Positions 55,295 to 62,782 of a stretch of DNA of 64,000 nt are shown in pieces (position 1 is the first letter of the stretch; each line of letters opens with the position of its first letter). The notes under the pieces were generated by a model. It made no database searches. It was given only the letters and a program-made list of their open reading frames with translations, and was not told the origin of the DNA. The translations under genes and the position numbers were made by a program. The stretch covers positions 20,326 to 84,325 of the forward strand of contig WGNO01000021.1 in the NCBI GenBank assembly GCA_016124525.1, written 5' to 3'. Source of the DNA: Nostoc sp. RI_552 (lineage in GTDB: Bacteria > Cyanobacteriota > Cyanobacteriia > Cyanobacteriales > Nostocaceae).

Positions 55295-56749
55295 CTATTC
55301 ATTCACAGCAGAGGATTTTACTTCTAAGGTGATGTTCCCAAACTTACGTTTATCGCCTATATTCAGTTGTTGCATGAGTTTTGTCATATTTTTTTTGGCT
55401 GCATATCTTTCGTCAAATTCCATGATAATATCATCTTTTTCTCTGTAAATTTTAGCGGTAATAGGTGTAAAACCTGCGGAAGCATTTAAAGGTATTTGGG
55501 CATCAAAAGAACTACCAATTAAGATTGGTTTTTTGCCTAATAAATATGATGTTTTTTCCGTGGATGTCCAATGTACTAAAAGATAGGGTTCTTGACTTAA
55601 TTGTTTTTGTTCCACCCAAGCAATCATTAAACCAATAAAAAAACCAAGAATGGATGTACCCCATAAACGACCAAAAATATCACCAAAAGCATTAGCAGCA
55701 GTTACAAAACCTATAGCTCCGATAGTACCGCCAACACCACCACCAAATAAAGCATTTTTTAGTTTAAGATTAGGGACAAAAAACTGGGTTCCACCTCCCA
55801 CTAATGCTCCTAATATCACCCAACCAATTATTCTGCTGAAGTGTTCTAAAATAGAAATACTAGACAAAGGAAAAAAAAGTAATTGACTCACTGAACCCGC
55901 AATCATACCTGCGGCGAGACTACCAATGGTGCTAACGCTTCCTTTACCCACTGTTAACCAAGGACGGTGCATATATTGGTTTTGTCCTACAATGAGGGAC
56001 AAGGAAATTCCCATGGCTAAAAATGCTGTCCAAGCGCCAATGCGTAGGACGGAGTACAATAAACCATAATCCCCTGTAGCACTAGATTCCACTAATTGTT
56101 TGTAAATTGCAGCTTCAGCATTACGAAAGGCTTGGTCGAAGTTACCAGAGTTAGCATAAAATACCAAAGATTCATCCCCTGTCAACTGTGTTAAATAATT
56201 TATATCAGCATCTCCAGTTGCTACAGCAATTAAGTTAATTTTCTCATTTCTCGCTACTTGAGCTGAGTTATAGGCCAGATCGGGGTCATTTGCTATACCG
56301 TCAGTAAATAAGAGAATATTAGGCTGTAAGTTAGTGGATTGTAATTCTGCTACTGCTGCGTCTATCCCTTCAGCCATTGGAGTACCACCATTTTCTGATA
56401 AGGAAGTGATGGCATTTTCAAGGGTGGTGACATTATTAGTTAAAGGGGTGACAGTATTAACTTCTAAGCCAAAACTAACCACAGCTAACTGGTCTTGGTC
56501 TAAATTACGACGTTGTATGAATCTAGTTGCAGCAGTTTTTACCTCTGTCAACTTACCGTCAATCATACTTGAAGAAGTATCAATTAACAGCACAATTGCT
56601 TGGGAAGTTTGTTCTCCAGCTGGCGCTAGCTTAGTTAAAGCTAGTAATGGTTCTCCCAATAACATGGCGGCCATTAAACACCCCATTGCGCCATATATTG
56701 CAAATAGTAGGGGTTTATTTCGTCTCAGGATTCTAAATATCTTTTGCAT
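55295..56749 (-). CDS. Membrane-anchored vWA protein with multi-TM module and FHA-like C terminus
   Basis: 484 residues from ATG 56749. N-terminal TM helix (about 13-38), vWA domain (about 53-220) with VLLIDTSSSMIDGK, GGTPMAEGIDAA and LLFTDGIAND, then five or six membrane helices (about 235-380) containing SLAAGMIAGSVSQLLFFP. The last 90 residues form an FHA-like domain (YLLGKKPILIGSSFDAQI, NIGDKRKFGNITLEVK) without the SxxH and TNG motifs. Topology puts the vWA domain outside the cytoplasm. Its TM module and tail recur in the gene at 61587. Confidence 0.82.
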   Translation of the reverse strand: MQKIFRILRRNKPLLFAIYGAMGCLMAAMLLGEPLLALTKLAPAGEQTSQAIVLLIDTSSSMIDGKLTEVKTAATRFIQRRNLDQDQLAVVSFGLEVNTVTPLTNNVTTLENAITSLSENGGTPMAEGIDAAVAELQSTNLQPNILLFTDGIANDPDLAYNSAQVARNEKINLIAVATGDADINYLTQLTGDESLVFYANSGNFDQAFRNAEAAIYKQLVESSATGDYGLLYSVLRIGAWTAFLAMGISLSLIVGQNQYMHRPWLTVGKGSVSTIGSLAAGMIAGSVSQLLFFPLSSISILEHFSRIIGWVILGALVGGGTQFFVPNLKLKNALFGGGVGGTIGAIGFVTAANAFGDIFGRLWGTSILGFFIGLMIAWVEQKQLSQEPYLLVHWTSTEKTSYLLGKKPILIGSSFDAQIPLNASAGFTPITAKIYREKDDIIMEFDERYAAKKNMTKLMQQLNIGDKRKFGNITLEVKSSAVNE

Positions 56750-56792
56750 TTTCCAGATAAACCTCAAAATAAATTTACAAACCAATCAAACT

Positions 56793-58148
56793 TTAAATAG
56801 CCTTTTCTTTAGTTATCTGTTTATAGACCCTACGTGATATTTCAGGAAAAATTTCTTTATCTTGATAAAATCTTGGGTCATCCCCAAAAATTACTAAGAT
56901 ATATTTATGTTTGCCATCTGGACTACCTATAATGGCTGCATCGTTACGAGTCTTTGAATTCCAACCCATTTTTGATAAAAAGTAAGTATTTTCTTGTAAA
57001 CCTTCACCCAAAAAACCTTCAATGGCATTAAATTGTTTATTTTGCCAATCTTCTTTTTTTAAGCTCCTTTTCAAAAGAGTTTTCATTTCACGACTATATT
57101 GTTTAGATATTGATTTTTCTTGCTCAATCTCTAGCAGTAAACGAGCAACATCACGAGTTGTAGTATAATTCCTTATGGGAACAGGATAAACTTCATTTTT
57201 ACGTATTTGTAAATCTCTACCCATAGGACTATGATTGTCACTATAAGAAATAGGAAATAACTTCTGGCTAATATTTATTGGATCATAACCAGCTTTTTGA
57301 AAAAATTTATTTAAAGAGAGACGCTTCTGATACCATTTCTGAAATTCATCGCCACTTAATTTATCGCCAGATTGTGTTCCAGTAATTTTATCTACTATTA
57401 AGCTAGCAGACTCATTATCAGAATCTTGAATCATCTTATGTACAGCTTTTTGAGGTATTTCTGTTACATATCCTTCTTGATATAGTCCATATAAATATAC
57501 CATCCAGAATAATTTTATAATACTAGCGGAAAATCTTGGTGTACTATCTGAATGTCCAGCATAGTTACAACATTGATGACTATTTACATTAATTAAACTT
57601 ATAGATAAATGTTCTGTGTAAATATTTCTTTCACGAACATAATTTACAATATCGTTAACTATGCTTTGTAGTTCACCATCATAATTATATCTATTTGTTT
57701 CTTTATTGGGTGTATAACTTATTTTCGACTTTACTTGTTTATAATCCTCCCGTGGAATAAAACTTATATTTGGGTTGTACATTATGTCATAACTATTATC
57801 ATTTAGCCTTGTAAGTAGTTGTTGTTCCTGAGATGATTGATAAGTTCTTATTGTTGGTTTACTTTCTGTTGTTGGTAAGGGTTCAACAGGAGAATACAAC
57901 GGATACGGAGACGGAGACAGAGACGTAGACAGAGAAGTAGACTGAGCCTGAGACTGAGTAATTTTAGGTCTATCAGAAACCGGAGGAATTTTAGCTTGAG
58001 AATTTTGCCTTTGAATAACTTTATCTATTAATAGTCCAAAAACTATTAGTGTTGATAATAAAACCACACAGGCTAAAGAAAATCTTTTTAAATTGATAGA
58101 CATTTTCTTTTTAAGAATTATTTTACGGACTTTAACATTTTTATTCAT
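56793..58148 (-). CDS. Class-A beta-lactamase-fold serine hydrolase, membrane anchored
   Basis: 451 residues from ATG 58148, which overlaps the previous stop (TAATG). One N-terminal TM helix (FSLACVVLLSTLIVFGLLI, about 23-41), a Ser/Pro-rich linker (55-115), and a beta-lactamase-like domain (about 165-440): SxxK in RFSASIIKLFWMV, SDN in MIQDSDNESASL, and SKMGWNSKTRND in the place of KTG. Location extracytoplasmic. A hydrolase or a non-hydrolysing peptidoglycan sensor are both possible; the missing standard KTG leaves activity uncertain. Confidence 0.78.
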   Translation of the reverse strand: MNKNVKVRKIILKKKMSINLKRFSLACVVLLSTLIVFGLLIDKVIQRQNSQAKIPPVSDRPKITQSQAQSTSLSTSLSPSPYPLYSPVEPLPTTESKPTIRTYQSSQEQQLLTRLNDNSYDIMYNPNISFIPREDYKQVKSKISYTPNKETNRYNYDGELQSIVNDIVNYVRERNIYTEHLSISLINVNSHQCCNYAGHSDSTPRFSASIIKLFWMVYLYGLYQEGYVTEIPQKAVHKMIQDSDNESASLIVDKITGTQSGDKLSGDEFQKWYQKRLSLNKFFQKAGYDPINISQKLFPISYSDNHSPMGRDLQIRKNEVYPVPIRNYTTTRDVARLLLEIEQEKSISKQYSREMKTLLKRSLKKEDWQNKQFNAIEGFLGEGLQENTYFLSKMGWNSKTRNDAAIIGSPDGKHKYILVIFGDDPRFYQDKEIFPEISRRVYKQITKEKAI

Positions 58149-59125
58149 TAACTTACCTTCTTGTAATCGTAAATTTTCCAAATCCCATTTTCTTTTTCAA
58201 ATGTGTAGATAAATTCACCACGGTAAGGACCTGAATTTTTTTTGTCAATTCCATTCTTACCATGAAGATATAATTCTTCAAAAATTTTTACTTTCATATA
58301 TGGTCTTTTACCTGAATTAGAAAAATCTATTATTTTTGTAATTTCAGATTTTTCATAGGTATAGTAAGCATTATTATTCTCTAACCAAGCAACTGGTCCA
58401 TTAGGTTTAGTAGTAAATGAATAGAGCTTACCTGTAGTTAATTCTTCCACTAAGCTAGTATCATAAGGTGGCCCAAAAATTTGAGGTTTAGCTGCATACC
58501 AATTTTGTACTATCTCTAATGCTTGTTTTTGAGAAATATCATGTACTGGTTCAGCAGGAGATACAGGAAAGGATGGAGAGGGACTATAGGAAGGAGTTCG
58601 TCGTGGCTTGGGGATTGAGGAACCAGTGGGAGTGACATTAGATGTATCAGTGGTTGTAGCTACAGCAGGTTGGGGGGAGAAAGTATTTGCAGAAATTTCA
58701 TTTGAAGGGGAAGTTACAGGGGCTGGAGTAGAAGATACTTCAACGCTACTTAATGTCATTTCTAAATCAAATGTTCTTAAACCTTGAGGTGCAGAAACTT
58801 GAATAATATATTTTCCATTTTTAGGTAATTCCGTAGTTTTAATAATTTGGTTATCTGGTGTATAAACCCAAAGACAAATATCAGCATTAGTGGCGTAACT
58901 AAGTTTTTGACCTGAATTTGCATCAAATTTATAACCCATAGATTTAGTAGAACTAACTTGACCAGATGTTGTTAGTTTCTTATCATTCAGCTTAATTTCT
59001 TCTACATCTTCTTGAGCCAAAGAAACTGGTGGTTTGTCTAAACAACCAGCAGATGATGAATTTAATGCTGGTTGAGTGCATCCGTATATTGTTAATAGTG
59101 TCCAGCAAATAGTTAGTTTTTTCAT
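58148..59125 (-). CDS. Lipoprotein with PPC-like domain and ARC6-type IMS domain
   Basis: 325 residues from ATG 59125 (MKKLTICWTLLTIYGCTQ with a lipobox-type Cys at 16). An N-terminal beta domain (about 45-135) has LSYATNADICLWVYTPDN and GKYIIQVSAPQG like bacterial PPC domains. A Pro/Ser/Thr linker follows (140-200). The C-terminal 115 residues match the IMS-like/DUF4101 domain of ARC6/Ftn2 and some cyanobacterial kinases (ALEIVQNWYAAKPQIFGPPY). The N-terminal domain recurs in the next gene upstream. Confidence 0.78.
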   Translation of the reverse strand: MKKLTICWTLLTIYGCTQPALNSSSAGCLDKPPVSLAQEDVEEIKLNDKKLTTSGQVSSTKSMGYKFDANSGQKLSYATNADICLWVYTPDNQIIKTTELPKNGKYIIQVSAPQGLRTFDLEMTLSSVEVSSTPAPVTSPSNEISANTFSPQPAVATTTDTSNVTPTGSSIPKPRRTPSYSPSPSFPVSPAEPVHDISQKQALEIVQNWYAAKPQIFGPPYDTSLVEELTTGKLYSFTTKPNGPVAWLENNNAYYTYEKSEITKIIDFSNSGKRPYMKVKIFEELYLHGKNGIDKKNSGPYRGEFIYTFEKENGIWKIYDYKKVS

Positions 59126-59162
59126 TAACTTAGTCAACAATAAAGTAAACATATTTTAACCA

Positions 59163-60332
59163 TCAAGGTGCTAATTTACGGTTAAATAACCAACTGTCAG
59201 TATCGTCATTCCATATTAAATAAATCCGCTTTTTACCGTCTTCATAAATTCTTCCACCCTCCAGCACATAGGATAATTCAGCATCTACTACAGCTTTATC
59301 AGTATTTTGATCAATGAGTTTAATATCACCAATATTTATTTCTGTCACACTATTCCACCATTCTTCATATTGAGAAGAACTACCAGAAATACTTTGAAAT
59401 CCAGGAGAAAGACTATTCCATGTTTGCTCATATTGACGATTTTTAAGGGCTATGTAATAATCTCTGACAAAATCATCTGCATTTGGACGTAATTTAGATT
59501 CTGTTTGAGAATCAATTACAGGCTCATTAAAATCTGGAAGAGATGGTACAGATAAAGGAACTGAAGTTTCAGATGGTACAGATGAAGGATCTGGAGTTTT
59601 AGATGCTACAGATAAACGAACTGGAGTTTTAGATGGTACAGATGAAGGAACTGGAGTTTTAGATGGTACAGGTGCAGGAACTGGAGTTTTAGATGGTACA
59701 GGTGCAGGAACTGAAGTTTTAAATGGTACAGATGAAAAAACTGAAGTTTTAGATGGTACAGGTGCAGGAACTGAAGTTTTAGATGGTATAGGTGCAGGAA
59801 CTGAAGTTTTAAATGGTACAGATGAAAAAACTGAAGTTTTAGATGGTACAGGTGCAGGAACTGAGGTTTTAGATGGTACAGGTGCAGGAACTGAAGTTTT
59901 AGATGCTACAGATGCAGGAATAGATAGTTTTGTCACACTCTTTAAGTTCATTGTTAAATCAAAACTAGTGGAATCTTTGGGTGCAGAAACTTGAATAATA
60001 TATTTACCGTTAATGGGTAAAATAATAGGTGAAACACTGCTCTCAATTAACTCATTATCTGGGGTATAAATCGAAATACAAATATTTTGATTGGTTGTGT
60101 AAGATAGCTGTTGCTTTGAAGTACCATCAAAACTGTATGCTAATACTTGATTCCTCGAAATTATTCCTGATTCTGTAATAGTTTCATTGTTAAACACAAT
60201 AGGTTTAGTATCTTTACCTTCCAGAATTTGTGATTTGGTAACACAATCAACTTTAGTTTGGTTACTGATTTGAGCACAAGCGCCAATTACTAAAAGTGGT
60301 AAACTAGTTAAGGACAAAGTTATAATTTTCAT
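59163..60332 (-). CDS. Lipoprotein with PPC-like domain, decapeptide-repeat linker and NTF2-like domain
   Basis: 389 residues. Signal peptide with lipobox LLVIGAC (Cys 19), PPC-like domain (about 45-135, LSYTTNQNICISIYTPDN, NGKYIIQVSAPKD), a 130-residue linker of thirteen 10-residue units of type SVPAPVPSKT, and a C-terminal domain (about 285-389, VRDYYIALKNRQYEQTWNSLSPGFQ) of the NTF2-like kind often seen on cyanobacterial kinases and secreted proteins. Presumably attached to a membrane and spanning the wall with the stiff linker. Close paralogue of the neighbouring lipoprotein in its N-terminal domain. Confidence 0.8.
   Translation of the reverse strand: MKIITLSLTSLPLLVIGACAQISNQTKVDCVTKSQILEGKDTKPIVFNNETITESGIISRNQVLAYSFDGTSKQQLSYTTNQNICISIYTPDNELIESSVSPIILPINGKYIIQVSAPKDSTSFDLTMNLKSVTKLSIPASVASKTSVPAPVPSKTSVPAPVPSKTSVFSSVPFKTSVPAPIPSKTSVPAPVPSKTSVFSSVPFKTSVPAPVPSKTPVPAPVPSKTPVPSSVPSKTPVRLSVASKTPDPSSVPSETSVPLSVPSLPDFNEPVIDSQTESKLRPNADDFVRDYYIALKNRQYEQTWNSLSPGFQSISGSSSQYEEWWNSVTEINIGDIKLIDQNTDKAVVDAELSYVLEGGRIYEDGKKRIYLIWNDDTDSWLFNRKLAP
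59535..59924 (-). repeat. 30-bp tandem repeats coding for a Pro/Val/Ser/Thr decapeptide
   Basis: Thirteen units of 30 bp encode SVPAPVPSKT and variants (SVFSSVPFKT, PVPSSVPSKT). A 90-bp higher-order pattern (PAP, PAP, FSS units) is visible twice, pointing to recent duplication of three-unit blocks. The array is in frame and inside the lipoprotein gene. Confidence 0.93.
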
Positions 60333-60352
60333 AAAGTTATTTCACAGCAAAA

Positions 60353-61645
60353 TTAATCCTGTAGAGCTTCTTGTTTTAAAGCTTCCCCCCAAAAGTAAAA
60401 AGGTAATACCCCAGCAAATACCATGGCCAATAAAACACAAATAAGCATTATTAGCCGCACCATCAAAGGAAGCGATCGCCCAAATACAGTAATTCTGTAA
60501 GCTTTGGGTGGGGACTTAACAGACTCACCTCTTGGAATATTCACAACAACTTGCACATCATGTTTAGCACCACGCTCTGCATTGGGTTGGGTATAAGTAA
60601 TTTCGTATTCCCCCAGTAAAGCATTAAGAAATAGTTGGAGATTTTCAGCGATAGCTTTTGCATTTCCAGAAAATTCAGTAATTCCCCCGGTTAAACTAGC
60701 GATTTCTTGCAAGCGCTTTTGATCTACAAATTCTGACTCTGGAACCTTACCACTAGCAAGGTCAGCACGGTTAGCTGGTCTACCAAGTTTATATTTTTGA
60801 CCCAACTCTGTTGGTGTCAAGCCATAGCCCAAAGTATGAACAGTAATCAGAGGATTATTTTTCAAGAGTTTCTTTAAACCTTCAAAATCCTGGTTTTCAT
60901 TTATTTGATTGTGATAACCATCAGAGAGCAAAATAATTGAACGTCTGGGTTGCGGTGCATCAGAATTTTCCGATGTATCAAAATTTTCATCTTCACCATT
61001 GGCGAAAAACCTGATTGCTTGATTCAAGGGTGTGTATAGGTCAGTAGAAGCACAGGGAGTGGTTTTTGCCAAGTAATCGAGGTAATTTTGTAACTTAAAA
61101 TCCTTAGCACCAAAAAACTTACCCAGAGTCTCGTTATTCACAGGATAGCCTTGACAATTACTACCAGATTTGCCAAAAGGAACAATGGAAATTTGTGTAT
61201 CTCCCCCACGTTGGCTTAATACTTGAATAAATTGGCGAACTGCATTAATTGCACCTGTAATTTTTTTTGTCCCCCCACGATCCAACTGATTCATACTGCC
61301 ACTAAAATCTAGTAACACTATAATCCAAGCTGGAGGGGGAATAGTTTCTTCAGGGCTTTTCCAATCTTTAGTGGCAAAGGGAACTTCTTTTTCATCTACA
61401 AGTAATTTAAAATTTGTATCTTCTAGACCCATCACTGGTCTATCTGCTGAATTTTTAACTTTAATGCGAATGGTTACTCTATCATCTTTGACCCTGGGAT
61501 TATTGACAATTTCTGCAACATTTTTTGCGACATTATTATTTGCCCAACTAGGAGAAGCTAAAGAAGCCACCAGGAGTATAGATAAACTAAGCTTGTGGGT
61601 CAAGGAAGCGATTGTAGTAGACAAAACGGTAGATTTTTTCTTCAT
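60353..61645 (-). CDS. Secreted/membrane vWA protein
   Basis: 430 residues. Signal peptide (LSLSILLVASLASPSWA, about 19-35), a beta domain (38-100), a vWA domain (about 105-355) with IVLLDFSGSMNQLD, STDLYTPLNQAI and ILLSDGYHNQ, a beta domain near 350-390 and a C-terminal TM helix (LMVRLIMLICVLLAMVFAGVLPFYFW). The vWA part would lie outside the cytoplasm. Its start lies 59 bp inside the preceding gene; a GGAAACC ribosome site supports it. Second of three vWA proteins in this cluster. Confidence 0.86.
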   Translation of the reverse strand: MKKKSTVLSTTIASLTHKLSLSILLVASLASPSWANNNVAKNVAEIVNNPRVKDDRVTIRIKVKNSADRPVMGLEDTNFKLLVDEKEVPFATKDWKSPEETIPPPAWIIVLLDFSGSMNQLDRGGTKKITGAINAVRQFIQVLSQRGGDTQISIVPFGKSGSNCQGYPVNNETLGKFFGAKDFKLQNYLDYLAKTTPCASTDLYTPLNQAIRFFANGEDENFDTSENSDAPQPRRSIILLSDGYHNQINENQDFEGLKKLLKNNPLITVHTLGYGLTPTELGQKYKLGRPANRADLASGKVPESEFVDQKRLQEIASLTGGITEFSGNAKAIAENLQLFLNALLGEYEITYTQPNAERGAKHDVQVVVNIPRGESVKSPPKAYRITVFGRSLPLMVRLIMLICVLLAMVFAGVLPFYFWGEALKQEALQD

Positions 61646-62672
61646 GGTTTCCGTCTATATTGACTGTGTGAAAGGTCAAAAGGTAATTATGTTTTAGTAA
61701 AGTTGGTTTAGCAGAAACTAACCGATAACCATTAATTTCAATAAAAGAAATAAACTGCTGTGTAGGAACTAGATAAACTTCACGATTATTGACAACTAAC
61801 TTCGCCATTTGGGGGGCTAATCCAGGGAGATAAATATGTGATTTTTCCACATCACAACCAATTTCGATTGTACCAATAGTTGGTAATTGAATTGACAAAC
61901 CTTCTTCAATTTCATCAGTTTCTCCATCACTGACAAATCTCAGGATAGATTTATCTATATAGGGCGATTTTTTTTTCAAATCTTCTAATTGCAGTTGGTC
62001 ATAATCATAGTTAAACTCTGTATACTCAAAACCGGTACCAGCTCTTAAAGCACCTACATAGCTAGGAGAATTGGTAATACTAAAAACCAACCCTAACAAC
62101 ATCCCTAAAATAGACACCCCCAAGGGGTCTTCAATATTTCTCAATCCTGTGGGTACTTGACTCAAAGCCATGCGAATCAACTCAAAAAGTACAGCCGCCA
62201 CTAAACTAGCGCCACTAGCACCAGCGCAACTAGTTATTAAACGTTGACGAAATCGTTTTGGGTCTCCCGCTTCTATGGTATGCCATCGCCAACTCAAACC
62301 TTCAGCAATTCCCACAGAAAAACCAATTAACAGCCAACTAAAAGTTCTAACAATAGGACTAGGAACACTAATTATTGGTAAAAACAGAATTTGAGAAATA
62401 GTCCCCGCAATTAAACCAGCCATAGTTCCTAAACCCAGGGAAATTAGTAAAGGAATTTTGGCAGTGCGAAGGTTGAGTTTATATCTAGTGGGGTTGCTAA
62501 TAAATATTTCATTCATCACCATTCCAACAGCGAGAGAAATAGCAATGCAAGGAAACAGGGCAATTTCAGGAAATTGTGGTAACAATCCCAAATCAGTCAG
62601 GAAAAATTGTCCCACATTCCAGCCAATTAAGGCTGATGTTAATCCAGCTAATATGTAAAGGTAAATTCTCAT
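61587..62672 (-). CDS. Multi-TM membrane protein with FHA-like C terminus
   Basis: 361 residues. Five to six helices (about 1-215), with GLGTMAGLIAGTISQILFLP, RTFSWLLIGFSVGIAEG and GVSILGMLLGLVFS. A cytoplasmic C-terminal domain (about 255-350) is FHA-like (IGTIEIGCDVEKSHIYLPG, LAPQMAKLVVNN, EINGYRL), again without classical phosphothreonine-binding residues. It is the vWA-less relative of the protein at 55295. The start ATG overlaps the stop of the 32-codon ORF (ATGA). Confidence 0.8.
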   Translation of the reverse strand: MRIYLYILAGLTSALIGWNVGQFFLTDLGLLPQFPEIALFPCIAISLAVGMVMNEIFISNPTRYKLNLRTAKIPLLISLGLGTMAGLIAGTISQILFLPIISVPSPIVRTFSWLLIGFSVGIAEGLSWRWHTIEAGDPKRFRQRLITSCAGASGASLVAAVLFELIRMALSQVPTGLRNIEDPLGVSILGMLLGLVFSITNSPSYVGALRAGTGFEYTEFNYDYDQLQLEDLKKKSPYIDKSILRFVSDGETDEIEEGLSIQLPTIGTIEIGCDVEKSHIYLPGLAPQMAKLVVNNREVYLVPTQQFISFIEINGYRLVSAKPTLLKHNYLLTFHTVNIDGNHEEKIYRFVYYNRFLDPQA

Positions 62673-62767
62673 AGTTTATATTCATTTAATATTTGTTGGC
62701 ATTTATCAGCACTGACTTTAGTTAATATTGTTAGTTGTTGAAAGAGCTCACCAATTTTTATCTCCAT
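62669..62767 (-). CDS. 32-residue ORF translationally coupled to the membrane protein
   Basis: Begins ATG at 62767 (MEIKIGELFQQLTILTKVSA) and ends in TGA overlapping the next ATG. It is predicted amphipathic-helical with one Cys. The sequence GAGATAAAA is duplicated around its start, and a second upstream ATG closes quickly. Either a leader or micro-protein, or the remnant of a longer gene. Confidence 0.45.
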   Translation of the reverse strand: MEIKIGELFQQLTILTKVSADKCQQILNEYKL

Positions 62768-62782
62768 TTTTTATCTCCATAA

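Noticed and set aside
59535..59924. CRISPR-like array
   Set aside because: The 30-bp units are contiguous, without spacers, and in frame within a lipoprotein gene.
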